The notes beneath the pieces were generated by a model. It ran no database searches. It was not told the origin of the DNA and saw only the letters and a program-made list of their open reading frames with translations. The position numbers and the translations under genes are program-made. From contig VWZL01000813.1 of NCBI GenBank assembly GCA_013396915.1, positions 279,043 through 343,042 on the forward strand: a stretch of 64,000 nt of DNA. The letters are read 5' to 3'. Positions 52,601 to 64,000 of this stretch are shown piece by piece. Every line of letters starts with the position of its first letter. Positions within the stretch are counted from its first letter, which is position 1. The stretch comes from Stercorarius parasiticus. Taxonomy: Eukaryota > Chordata > Aves > Charadriiformes > Stercorariidae.

Positions 52601-55600
52601 TAATTCTTGAAGCTCCAAGAAATGAACTACATTGAATACTTGATTAAAAAAAAAACAAAACACGAAAAAGACCATCACAATTTAATTCGGTAAATACCTT
52701 AGCTAGTATCATAAAAACTTTATCTATTAAAGTTAACCTTGTTCAAAAAGGTTGCATCTTTATAGCAAAATTAATAGTTGTCCTAAAACATTTTCCACTT
52801 ACTTTATTAAGTCAGTGTTTTACTTTGTTAAAATTAAGATAAACAAGTTATTATCTGGGATGTTTACCTGATTACTTATGGATTATAGCTTTAAAATGGA
52901 AAAATACTTTCCAGATGACTTTGTCATGAATTTGTCCTATTTCATAAGGACTCCTGTTTGTTGTGTTCAGAGGGCACTCACTTTTATTCTTCTTTTAATT
53001 TGACACACAAGGTGCTTAAGGAGCAAAATAATATTGCTACCAGCAGGTGGTATACTTGTACAAACAGAAGAGTTGACTGGAAATTTTGATTTAAAACTTT
53101 TTTAATCACAAAACAGTATTTTGGTTAAATCTTTTGGTGAAAAAATATAACGTTAAAAGCTGTCATGAAAATTCTTGATATTTTCCTTTTCATTTTTTTT
53201 AATCAATAAAAGCCTTAAAAATTTTTCATTTTGAAATTTTATTTTCATGTTGTATTTCTTCACTGCAGGAATGCATAAGCTGATGCCATGTTACCTATTT
53301 CTGATGTGATATTATAACAAACATAATTGTCCAAATGTAAAAAAATTTTTCTTGAAATTTTGAAAATCATTTGCCAGATAGTTCAATTTTTGTGTCAGTG
53401 AAACTTCGAGATATTTCTATATTTTGAATAAGAAAAGCTGCACTCTTACAATGGAATATATTTTACTTAATTTTAGTCATCTACAATTATGCTCTCTAGA
53501 AAGAGATAGGCAACTTCAATACTCCATTCATTCCATCTTGGAGTTTATTATACTGTGGTGTCATGGTAGTACTCATGAAATCTTAGTAAGTATGCCACTG
53601 TGTTGAGATGACATGACATAACAAAAAATGCATTAAAAATTAAAATGTCCTAAAATACTGCATATTCTTTCAAGACATTTTCCAAAATTGAATTTTACAC
53701 AAATTTTCATTTATCTGAAACTTTTAAAAGGCATTTTGGACATTCTGTTTTTTCTTTGTTTGGAGTGATGACAACACATTCTGAAATAGAAAAAAGATTC
53801 CAAACTAGAAATCTGAGTTAAACCACAGAGTATTGTTCAAACTACTTTATTTTCCTTTCCTTCGAAGATAGTATTACTGTATGTCCTAATTTTAGTAATG
53901 TTACAGTTTATTGCATTTTAGTGTTTCTTAGGATGCATCTTATTATTCCTAGAATTTGGTGCATTTGCATTCTGTTGTTATTGATTGTTTTGATTCTATT
54001 GTTATTGATATTCTGGTTTGTTACTAAAAAAACCCATTGTGATTCTGGCGAGTCAAATGCTGACAATTTATGTATCCACTTTTTACGTTGCCTCAGTTGT
54101 TCATTCAAAGTCATTGGATTAACGAAAATGAACTGAATATAAAACTTCAGGAAATTGTTGTACTACATGTAAGGTCCTACTATTGCACATTAATATTTGG
54201 ATAGATTTGCCAAAGTTATCTCACAGTATTTTAAAGTTATGTTTTATGTTAAATCAATTTGGTAATTTAAAAAGTTCTACTTACTTTTAGTTTTACTCTG
54301 TAGACATTTGAGTTATTGTCAATTTCATTGCTAATTTTTTAAGAGGCGTGTGACTTTTTTCTTATGTTTTTTCCCATATAGCTTTATGCATGCTTAATCT
54401 TATTTCCCTAAAACTACTGCTTCTTGGTATAAATTTACTGCTGTTTAATAATATAGCAGGCATTCCAGAATGAACATCTCATTCTGGGATCTAAGCTTTA
54501 TAAAAAATCTAGACAATCAGGCTAATTGTTAGTCCTCCTGTGTGTGAGCGTTATTAGTTTGTTCCTTCAGACTCTATGTAATATACGAATATCCCCAATC
54601 CCTTTACAAATTGTTTGCATTTTATATAAATTTTCCTGATGTTCAGAAGCAAGTTATCAGACCATGCAATATAATCTGCTTTAGAAGTTTGTGTTTCAGG
54701 TACTACCATAGCTAAAAGGAGCACCTCTGTGGCCACAGCCTTCCTTTCACATCTACTGGCATTACTCTCCTTTCTGTTGTCACATCTAACTGAAGATTAA
54801 TACATCTGGAGAGATTTCACTTTTCAGCTTCCCCTTTCTATTTTTATCTTTTGAACTTCTGTGTCCTCAATTTTTTTTTCCCAAAATTAAGTCATAAAGG
54901 TTTCAGGAGCTGGAGGTTTTCCTTAAGAGTGTGTATTAAACATACCTTTTTCAAAAGCCAGATAAGTCACGCCCCTCTTTTCTGAAAAGGATGCTACACT
55001 TTAAAACTATTTTTAGAAAATTCTTCTCCAGGAATTTGGTGGATTTTTAATCATTAGTTGTCTTCCGATAGTTTTTACTCTCTTTTCATTTGTAGGCAGT
55101 TCTCTGTTCCTCTCAGCTTTGTCCTTCATTATTAATGCAAGACCATTAGTAACATGATAATAGGAGAAAAACTGCGTTGGCAGTTTTCTTTCTGCTTTTC
55201 AAAGGTGACTGCTCTGCTCCTATTCTGATGATCAGTGGTAGTATTTTCTGTTGCTTTGAGTTCCTCTGTGCTCTATTTCACCCTTATTTTAAAGTCCACA
55301 TGAAAACCCTTCCCCTCCAGCCAAACCTCGCAAAGCTACAATGCACAAATACCAGTCTCTGAAAAAAATTTATGAATTGCATTCATCCTCCACAAGTGTA
55401 AAGGACTTCAAAACCTTTTCTTTCCTATTTTAAAAACTTTTGCCATTCTCCAGTCCCCACAGGGAAACCCATGGGTCAACTAGTATGTAATGTGCTGGTA
55501 ACCTGTGCTGCGTATATTATCAACGGTGTTAAAATGAACCATTTTTTCCCTTTTTATGTTCGTAATGTAATCATAGAACCACCCTGATCAACCCTAAACT

Positions 55601-57623
55601 TCACAGTTTTCTGGAGTTCACTGACTTAAATGAAAGTACCTCAAATTCACAAGTCTCAAAATATTGTAGATTATCTAAGAGATATTCCTGATAACCCAAT
55701 ATTTATCCATTTGTCCACCCATAATTATTTACATGGATTTCTTTCTCTTCCCATCCACTTTCACAATTATTTCTCTTCTACCAGTTTCTACAGTCATTGG
55801 TTTTCTTCTCACAATTCTATTCCTTACAAACTTAATACTTCTCCATTTTTTCAGCTCAGTGTTGCTTTTTCTTCACCAATCAATAATTACATTTCAAACC
55901 TTTCATCTATGCTTTTCAATTTCTTTGCCTCCCGATCTGTTGTCTTTATGGTTTCCCATTTCCCAATATCATGGAAAATATTGCTGGAAGATACCTTTTA
56001 ATCTGTCCTTCTTTTCTCTTCTTTTTTAATTTAAAAAAAAAAATCAAAAAACTTTTCTAATTCTTCTAACTCTAGACTTTCCTATCAAGTCCTTTTTCAT
56101 TTTTAGGGCTCTGACTTTGTCTACATTTCTCCTCAAATTTCACCAATCATTCCTGTCTTATGTCTCTTCTCATTTTAATTTTTCACATTTTGGCAGCCCT
56201 ACACAGGAGGTACAAAAATACCTCTCATCTCTCATGCCACTTCCGAGTACAGCAGTGCTGGCATGCCTTCTAGCCATGCTGCTGGGATGTAAGTCATCTA
56301 GCTGGACTGCTGTGCTCTCCACACTACCTCCTCCAGCTCTCAGTGACCAGGACGCCAACTGCTTAACCTTCTTTGTTTTCTTTCTCATTCCTGCCCATGC
56401 TAGTTTGCTGCACTGAGTACAAATACAAGAAAAAGTGGAGAAAAAGCTAGCGGTCACTGACCATCCAGCCTTCCCCCAGGAAATGCTATCCCTAACCAAC
56501 AGCCTAGGCATCCCTTGTTTGCCCACTGCCACGACCTCGCCTTCATCACAATCTCCCAGTATTTATAGCCAGTACCCTCTCCACCAGCATCTTACATTCT
56601 TCTTCACAGCCTGTCATCCTACTGTAATGTCATCTCACCAGTCTGTGAACAAAACTTCATGGTATTGTACTGATATCCTGAGCCTTGTAGCCCTGCTTCC
56701 AGCAATCCATATATCGTCCACCTGACTTCCCTAGGACACATCTGCCCAGCTTCTTTCAAAAATTACTGTGTGAAACTTCTCATGCAAGAATTGAGTCACT
56801 CAACATCATATTCATAAAAAAACTTTAAAAATATTAAATATTACCTAAATTTCCCATAGTATGGAGCTTAGCATCCTTCTACTAATCTCTTTGTCTGAGA
56901 CTTTTTCCTTTCTACCCTGAAACTCTGCCAAATATACTCCTGATATAATTCTTGTGCATCTGTACTTCAGAGAAAAAAATATGTTGCTGTTTATACGAAT
57001 GCCTAAAGATTTTTTTAAACTCCTACTTACAAAATTTTTACCATCTTTTTCAATTTTCATTGCTTTAGATGTTTCTCATCATTGTCATCATCAAGATGTC
57101 TCATCATTGACATCTTTATTCCCTGTGTTGGTATTTCCAGTTTTTAGTATTATTGGTATTATTTGTTTAGTATTATTCTTCATTTTCAGTATTTCTAGTT
57201 TTATGTTTGGGATTCTGTAGCACGCTCTTTGGAAAAACATAATGGAACTTTGTGATTTTTGTAACTAAAAAAAACTTAAGAGTAGAGTAACCATACTAGT
57301 TGTGTTACTTGAGGCTTCTGATATTTGTTTCTGTTCATGTACAACAAGGCTTTCTTTGTTCTCTTTTAGCCATTATAATATGGGATGTGATTTTTGCATA
57401 CTTGTCTCACCATCTTGATAAAACCAGCAGTCACTGCTTCTGTTTCAAGCACAGTCAGAAAAACCTTCACTCTAATACAAGTGTTGTATCTGTTGCTATA
57501 CCACTTCTAACAATATTTTTTCTTTCATCGTTACAGAAGACTTTTACTACTTAGATCCTCTGGCAAATAGGTTTATACTTTGGCTTGTACTTTTTAACTG
57601 TAATAAATATTGCATAAGTAATA

Positions 57624-57648
57624 ATTTAATTAATATTTAATTAATATT
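57624..57648. repeat. 11-base AT tandem repeat
   Basis: Two copies of ATTTAATTAAT are followed by a partial third. This is a simple slippage repeat. Confidence 0.9.
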
Positions 57649-58043
57649 TTTTTTATTTCAAGTTTTCTTTTACTTACCTTTTTTTTTTAATGTTGCAAAT
57701 TTTCTGTTCTTCATATTACCTTGGGGAAATTCTTTATACTTTTCCAATATACATTTTTTTTCTTATTTCTCAAAATGCAGTCAATTCCACACTGTGAAAA
57801 GAACTGTTTTTTCCTTTTTAAAATATGTTACATAAAAATAACCAGGACTAATTCTTAGAATTATAGATCATCAATTCCTTGCCTTTTCTATGCAGTTTCC
57901 CAGTATTACAAAGACTATGGATCCTCTGACATCCTTCCAGTTCTGTGACCCACCTCTTTTCCCAAACAACTTTTTCCCCTTCCCCCATGCCTGCAGGCTT
58001 GTTCCTCTTCATTAACATATTCAAACTTAATCTCTTCCATCTG

Positions 58044-58064
58044 GCAGCCCATCCTTTGGGCTGC
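58044..58064. repeat. Short perfect hairpin
   Basis: GCAGCCCA at 58044-58051 and TGGGCTGC at 58057-58064 form 8-base arms around a 5-base loop. No T-run or other functional context is evident. Confidence 0.7.
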
Positions 58065-60619
58065 AGTCTGAGGATCTTTTATGGACATGTGCACTGCTAC
58101 TCTCCACTGGTGGCCTCTAGTTGCTGTAGCTCTAGGTCACATGCAGCAAACTGCATTTCTACATGAGCAGGGAGTGGGTTTCACAGCCATGGAGCTGCTG
58201 TCATGGATGCTGGCTGCCCACAAAGGCTTGCTGTTTAGGACAACTAATATTCAGAAGTAAAAGAAAAAAACCCTTTCCATACACTTCTTTGGAGCTGTGG
58301 CTGAAGTAGTTCATAGAAAATCTTTTCAAAAGTTGTCTTCAAAACGTCTGAGCTATAGAGATGTTGTGAAAAGGCAGGGAGGACTTTGCTGTCAGGCTGG
58401 CTTGGTATTCCTCTAAATTGTTTTGGCGGCAGAGCGCTACACAATTTCTCCTCCAGTAATAGATTGAGCTACCTAAAATACTTCAGTCCATCTCTGTAAT
58501 CTTTGACCCCAAATATATGGCAGGTGTGTGTGATATGGTAGCAAAGGATATTACATGGAATTCTGGGCAGTTCTGAGTTTGAGAGCAGCTTGCCCTTGGA
58601 AGACTTCTAAGCTGTTCTCTCTAACTTATCAAAGCCCACATTGGCTATCTGGGGTAGCATAAAACCACTTTGCCTTTCCATCCCATGCTGGCCTTTGGCA
58701 AGATAAAATACAGTTTAAAGTAGGAGAATGTACACAGTGAGCTGCTAAGCGGGCAGCAGCGATGACAGTGAAATAGAATTTGTAATCCTTCAACAACTGT
58801 AGTAGGGCTTGTTCCATTAAAACATGTACATTCTGTGGCTGTATTAACGCTATGAAATGCTGCACATCTGAAGTTTGGGAGTAAGTTTGCAACATACACA
58901 CCTCTCCAAATAAAATTTTTCATTGTTAGTAATCTTGTAATATCACTAGTTTCATACCAACCCTCATTGGTATGATAAGAATGATAAAGGTTTATATTAG
59001 ATTATATTACAGTTCGTAAGGAAATTATCTTGACAGTTAAACTTATGGAGCAGACTTGTTTGCGTCGTGTTTTCGAGTCCATTTTTAAATAACTGTTCAG
59101 TTAAAATGATACTTTTCTTTTTTGAAATATGTAGGAGTAGCTCCTGAATGATGCTATGCACTTTCAGTTCTTAAAAAAAAATTCATTTCAATATGCTTAA
59201 TATGCACTTTTTCATTCAAACAAGCCTGATTCAAAATGTCACTTAACTGGTATAAGATATGGGGGAATGAGAAATTACATGTAATGTAGTTGGCTGTGGA
59301 AGTAAGGATTATTAATAATATACATTATTAAGGAAAGTATAGCTTATTAAAATATTGTACTTGTTGCAGAGATAAATTACTACAATGACTTGATTTAGTC
59401 AAGTCACTACTTGAAAAACTGGGTTGTAGCAGAAAGAGACGAGGATGACTTGCAGACGTACGCTCTCATAGGGCTGACTTGTGCCCAGTACAGTGTTAGA
59501 AGGTGTAGTTCTACTTGATTTACAGCCATCATTTAGAGCTACCTAACAGCTATCTAAATTCCTGAAAAATCTTAAAGCCTGAATAATATCCACAGGATTA
59601 GGATGTATTTCTAAAGCACCGTAATCTAAGGGCTAGACAACTTAATACTGATTCAGTATATAGCTCTGGACTTTTAAAGCAGGTTAAATTCTTAGTTTTA
59701 GGTTTGAGCTTGTGACCACGGTCTTCTACTTACTAGTATTTTTAATCTAATCCAAAAACATAATAAAACTTTTTAGGAAAATCCCACAAATATTTGTCTG
59801 TAATACAAGTGATGAAACTCAACCGTTCAAAACTTTCTGTAAGTATAGCCATCAGCATTTCAGCCATCTGCTTTCTTGCTAACAAGAAGGGAGGAGAAAA
59901 TGTCTTGTCTTTTTATTAAAGATGTTGCTCAAAGAGTCAAGGGTAAATCAGAGAGTAACTGCTTAAGATTCAAAAACCTTTTCTTCAGGGTTGAGATATC
60001 TGGAAGTATATAATAACATTGTGGGATAGATTCCTATAGAAAACTCTGGGAAGAAACTTCAATTGTGTTTTAAAAAGCCATATAATTTGTGATTAGGAAT
60101 AACATTTGTGTTCTGTTATTTCAAAATTTTTATTTTGCACCATTATTATGTATTTCAGACTTTGATCCCTGGTGAACTTGTAACGCTTGTTTTGCATCTC
60201 CAAAATAGACTTTATCCTCTGACAATTTCATCACTATTTTACTTACCACTTCACTAAAATAGTGACTTTAAAATGTTTTACTTTAGTTAAGAATATATCG
60301 TATTGTTCAGACTGATTAATGAAATTAATGAATTGTCCGATTAAACACAGAACAAATTAAAAATGTAATTTTTTTTAGTCTTTGAATTTCTTAATTTCAT
60401 AAAAAATCTGTAATTCATACATAATTGTACCATTCTTATCAACCTAGCAGTCTTTTTTATTATTATTGTGGAGACAAGTGCCATTTCAGACAACTCTTGT
60501 GTTTAAAGGAGTTTTCATTAATATCTTTACTCCTGTTTCATCATGAATTCTTAGATGGCAGTAAAAACGGAAAGTTTCTTTACTTTCAAAAAAATCACTA
60601 CAATAAAAAGCCTTTAAGA

Positions 60620-61437
60620 CAGTGGCATTGAGTGCACCCTCAGCAAGTTTGCAGAAAACACCAAGCAGAGTGGTGCGGTTGACACGCCTGAGGGAAGGGA
60701 TGCCATCCAGATGGACGTGAACAAACTCAAGAAGTGGGCCTGTCTGAAACTCATGAGGTTCAACAAGGACAAAAGTAGGGTCAGCATGAGCCAGCAGTGT
60801 GCCCAGGTGGCCAAGAAGGCCAACAGCATCCTGGCCTGTATCAGGAACAGTGTGGTGAGCAGGACCAGGGAAGTGATTGTCCCCCTGTACTCAGCACTGG
60901 TGAGGCCCCACCTTGAATACTATGTTCAGTTTTAGGCCCCTGACTACAAGAAAGACATTGAGGTGCTGGAGCGGGTCCAGAGAAGGGCAACAAAGCTGGT
61001 GAGGGGTCTAGAGCACAAGCCTTTATGAGGAGTGGCTGAGGGAGCTGAGGTTTTTTAGCCTTGAGAAAAGGAGGCTGAGGGGAGACCTTCTAGCTCTCTA
61101 CAACTATCTGAAAGGAGGTTGTAGCGAGGTGGGGGTCGGTCTCTTCTTCCAAGTAACCAACAATAGGACAAGAGGAAATGGCCTCAAGTTGCACCAAAGG
61201 AGATTTAGGATGGATATTAGGAAAAATTTTTACACTGAAAGGGTTATTGAGCATTGGAACAGGCTGCCCAGGGAAGTGGTTGAGTCACCATCCCTGGAGG
61301 TATTTAAAAGATGGGTAGACATGATGCTTAGGGACACAGTTCAGTGGTGGTTTTTGGCAGCGTTAAGTTAATGGTTGAACTCGATGATCTTAAAGGTCCT
61401 TTCCAACCTAGACTATCCTATGGTTCTATAATTCTAA
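60620..61437 (+). mobile_element. CR1 LINE, 5'-truncated, mosaic and internally deleted
   Basis: A second comparatively young CR1 copy in the NBEA orientation. 60620-60780 encodes a piece ending [12 protein letters not shown], preceded by CACCCTCAGCAAGTTTGCAG and GTGGTGCGGTTGACACGCCT, which look like a different CR1 subfamily from the 48.8 kb copy. At about 60781 it jumps to [20 protein letters not shown] in the same frame, missing 108 bases present in the other copy (48912-49019). The frame ends at a TAG at 60933-60935 after [10 protein letters not shown], the same site as in the other copy. One extra base near 61018 shifts the frame. A further frame with [19 protein letters not shown] follows, then the 3' tail with TTAAAGGTCCTTTCCAACCT and decayed octamers. 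Confidence 0.93.
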
Positions 61438-62025
61438 GATGCTCTGAATTGCTCTAGGTGAGGAAACAGCTCCCACAGAACTCCTGAAGTTGCCTTTTCA
61501 CTGCTTGTAGATAAGTACAATCCGTGTTCTGCAAGGCAGCAGAGGACCTTCATGCAGACTCAAGCACATAATGAAAATTTCGTTCAGAATGCAAAAAAAT
61601 ACATGGACTAAAAATGATGGTGTGCTGCTTCTGAAAATTTCTAAGTGGCTAGAAGGTATGCTGCTACATCCACTCCCCTTGGTGCTCTGCCCTCCAGATC
61701 TGATCCGGATCTCATGACAGCAGTTAGTAAAGTTAGACAAGAACTCATGCAAGCATGAAAAAAGTAGTTAAGTGGACTGTAAAAAATGAAAAGGTCTGTT
61801 CTACATTAGTATATTTCTACATTTCCTCTGGAAATGGCTACCAGTGCATAGCTTCCCAAAATGAAGGCAATATACAAATCAGTGTCTGAAGTAAGGCCCA
61901 GAAAAATACAGCAAAGATATAACCCATACTCATGAGTTGAGAACTTTTATCTTTTTTTTTTCATCCACCTTTTGTACACGCATCTCCAGGGTTGTGCAGA
62001 TAGATCGAAAATTACTGGTTTAAAG

Positions 62026-62075
62026 CAGTGGTTCCCTGGTTATGGTCTGCAAGGTCGTGATCTGTAGAATCATTT
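62026..62075 (+). repeat. Possible old hAT-type transposon end
   Basis: CAGTGGTTCCCTGGTTATGG followed by TCTGCAAGGTCGTGATCTG resembles the 'CAGTGGTTCCCAACCT...GGTCCGC' ends of old hAT elements. No partner end was found. Confidence 0.3.
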
Positions 62076-63045
62076 TAAGTGTATAGTGTGTTCAATTGTG
62101 AGTCTGATGATAAGGATGCATCCACAAACATTTTGGGTATTTCATAGTGATCCAAAAAGTTTTTCAAATGTTGGCTGAAAATACAGCACGCTTATAAAAT
62201 TGATGTGGGAGAAGTTTGTGTTGATAAGGTAAGAAGTTGTCTGAAAGCTGGTCATTTCTTTAGAACCAAAGTTGAATATGAGATAATTATATATGTGTAT
62301 GTTTTGACCTGAATATAGATTTAACAATGGCGTATATAATTCTTCAGAAGTTTAATATTGCTTTTGAATGTAAAAAGGCAATGTAACACAAAGATGGCTG
62401 TGGCTGTTAATGGCTTGTATTAGCTGGAAGCTATAAAATCATCCTAGTACTCTGTTAGTGCTGGAATAATAATTTACCAAGACAATTACCACATGGTGGA
62501 ATTTTTTTGCTGCTCTAATTCAGTGTTATTAATAATGAATAAAATTGCAATTTTCTCAGGTTGCTAGGGGCAGTGGGGAATTATTTCAATGAATATTTCA
62601 GCACATTAGTTTAATCATAGTTCCACAAAATTCAAGTGGGCAATATTTTATACTTCTAAGTTCAGTCTGCTAAGGGACCATAGTCATTAAATTGCAAACT
62701 ATTTGCACTGAGGTCCATTCTATGATTTACAAGCCTTGTTAAAAACACTGTAAAAGAAAGCAAGCTGTGCCATTAATACTTGTAATTTGATGCTGCATTT
62801 GTTAATGGGCTCAGTGTGATTAATGTTTTTAGCAGCAGGCAGAGCATTTTGAGACAGGCAGTGCTGAGGTTTATAATATATAAATGCATGTAAAGAAACG
62901 TTAGAATATTGTACGTTTTAGTAATATATGTTTTTACAAGATTGTGTTCCTGAAATAGAAAAGCAGCAGTGAAATTATACTATAATGTATGTAAATACAG
63001 TTCAAGCTGCGGTAGGTGCTGATGTGTGTGTTCTTTATTTCATAG

Positions 63046-63170
63046 CCAACTGCATGACTTCTGGCGCTTGGATTACTGGGAAGATGATTTGCGCCGGCGG
63101 AGGCGATTTGTTCGCAATGCTTTCGGGTCTACTCATTCTGATGCTCTCCTAAAAGCTGCTGTGGAATATG
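63046..63170 (+). CDS. NBEA: Neurobeachin internal exon (125 bp)
   Basis: The first base completes the Ser codon begun at 21031-21032. Then it reads QLHDFWRLDYWEDDLRRRRR, then FVRNAFGSTHSDALLKAAVE, then Y and one base of the next codon. Acceptor TTTCATAG and donor GTCAGT follow the GT/AG rule; the donor is weaker than the other three. The WRLDYWEDDLRRRRRFVRN block is highly conserved between NBEA and LRBA, and the following AFGSTH.DALLKAAVEY is the neurobeachin version. The segment directly precedes the acidic linker and PH-like domain that packs against the BEACH domain, neither of which is in the window. No defect is seen. Confidence 0.97.
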
Positions 63171-64000
63171 GTCAGTACTAACTCCTGCTTAAAAATGTAG
63201 CTTATGATGTTTTCTTGATGTCCATGAATCCCTAACAACAGTGTCCCTTCTTTTCTAAGGACAGTGCTGAGAATTCCTAGGACAACATGTTCTTAGAAAA
63301 GGAATTCTTTCAATTCTTTCACTTTAATGAACCAGAAGACTTGAGCTTGTGGGCTATTAAATTCTCTGATCCCCAAGGGATTCACATTATACCTCTCCAG
63401 CATTCCCAGACACTAATTTTGAGACACTGGTAAAAGTAACTGAACTTGTCTCTCCAGAGTGACAGAATGAAACTGTTAGGCCGTCAAACTAATGTGTCGT
63501 AATAGTTCCATTGGAGACCTTTCATGAATAAGGAATTAACAGTTTTTTTAAAAATATCAGAAGTTTTATCCTGGCATGCGTAATCTCAGCCAAAAGTATT
63601 TTTTTCTGCAAATCATGAAAAACATAATAACTTGTTTAAAATAATTATTTTAAGGAAACTTGTGATTTGAATAGTGAACTGAATACACAGGAGCTTCAGT
63701 CTAGGAACGTAAGGATTAGATGATGTTTGATTTTCATGGAGAGGTAGCTGGATTATAAAAGAGGAAGGAAGAACATGCTTTCAAATTCCCTTATATCATT
63801 TAAAAGTTTAGGGACTTCTGTACAGCAGACTGGCCCTGAGTACTGTAGAATTCTAAAGCAAATTTATTTCTCAGATTTAAGCTGGGGTACCTCTCTAACA
63901 TGTCAAAGACTGGAATTTTTTAGAGAATATTAACATGGTTTTCTGTCTGTTTGTTGGGGTTTTTTTATAATCTGTAGTACTGAAAAAAAAAAAAATCCTG
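63171..64000 (+). other. NBEA: NBEA intron, 5' portion (continues beyond window)
   Basis: Starts with donor GTCAGT. AT-rich sequence with no recognised repeat, ending in an A13 run near 63984-63996. The following NBEA exon is not reached. Confidence 0.85.

Larger units (their letters stand above)
54700..58200. other. Long pyrimidine-biased block
   Basis: Over about 3.5 kb the + strand is visibly rich in C and T, for example 55740-55870 and 57060-57200, with short open frames full of Ser, Phe and Leu on the + strand. I recognise no coding domain. An old transposon on the minus strand or a mutational strand bias could explain it. Confidence 0.45.
21033..63045 (+). other. NBEA: NBEA intron, 42.0 kb
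   Basis: Complete intron with donor GTAAAC and acceptor TTCTTTATTTCATAG. The flanking exons join in phase (AG|C, Ser) with no missing residues, so no constitutive exon is needed between them. Repeats, CR1 copies and structured elements are listed separately. Stretches with nothing recognised: 21260-22010, 24210-26180, 26350-28120, 28220-35620, 35680-42100, 42160-43630, 44000-46360, 46570-48790, 49670-54700, 58250-60610, 61440-62020. Within these I saw only AT-rich DNA, homopolymer runs (for example C11 at 46105-46115) and blocks with the look of regulatory DNA (about 36640-36850, 40250-41980, 62340-62900). No nested gene was found on either strand. Confidence 0.88.

Noticed and set aside
55630..56029. 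Hydrophobic-looking open frames of 98 and 123 codons
   Set aside because: Ser/Phe/Leu-rich peptides follow directly from the pyrimidine-rich composition, not from membrane protein coding.
21033..63045. Search for a nested MAB21L1 gene or a skipped NBEA exon
   Set aside because: No long frame or MAB21-like peptide was seen, and the flanking exons join without missing residues.
20866..63170. LRBA as the host gene instead of NBEA
   Set aside because: The GAWGAVSH and AFGSTH.DALLKAAVEY segments match neurobeachin rather than LRBA as I remember both.
1..64000. Bacterial-type systems, CRISPR arrays, operons, tRNA or rRNA genes
   Set aside because: The window is avian intronic DNA; no regularly spaced repeats, clustered genes or structural RNA genes are present.

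Overview
This is a vertebrate, almost certainly avian, nuclear DNA window. It is AT-rich and nearly all intronic. It carries several copies of the CR1 LINE family, with the octamer-like (ATTCTATG)n 3' tails typical of bird genomes. The species cannot be fixed from the sequence alone. Coding sequence amounts to 466 bases in four short exons on the + strand, under 1% of the window.

The four exons (3619-3683, 17082-17190, 20866-21032, 63046-63170) join in frame. They encode a continuous stretch of neurobeachin (NBEA), the large brain-enriched BEACH/WD40 scaffold protein. The stretch lies just N-terminal to the PH-BEACH module. Splice sites are all GT/AG and the phases are compatible across all three complete introns (13.4 kb, 3.7 kb and 42.0 kb). 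The window opens inside an upstream intron and ends 830 bases into a downstream one. No other protein-coding gene is supported; the open frames of 60-190 codons elsewhere are chance frames or pieces of CR1.

Layout: 1-3618 is the tail of an upstream intron with a CR1 3' stub. 3684-17081 holds a decayed, 3'-truncated CR1 ORF2 copy (about 6340-8265), faint older repeats and a palindrome cluster. 17191-20865 is a short AT-rich intron. 21033-63045 is a 42 kb intron with local repeats, a GC-richer block (22.9-24.2 kb), a fold-back ancient SINE (22.0 kb), older antisense CR1 remnants (28.1 and 43.6-44.0 kb), a CR1 stub (35.6 kb), a decayed CR1 tail (46.4 kb), two younger CR1 3' portions (48.8-49.7 and 60.6-61.4 kb) and a long pyrimidine-biased block (54.7-58.2 kb). 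63171-64000 is the start of the next intron.

The most interesting observations are that the two younger CR1 copies share the same in-frame stop codon, and that one of them looks mosaic with a clean 108-base in-frame deletion. Several intronic blocks also look like conserved regulatory DNA, but conservation could not be tested here. I found no sign of an undescribed gene system.
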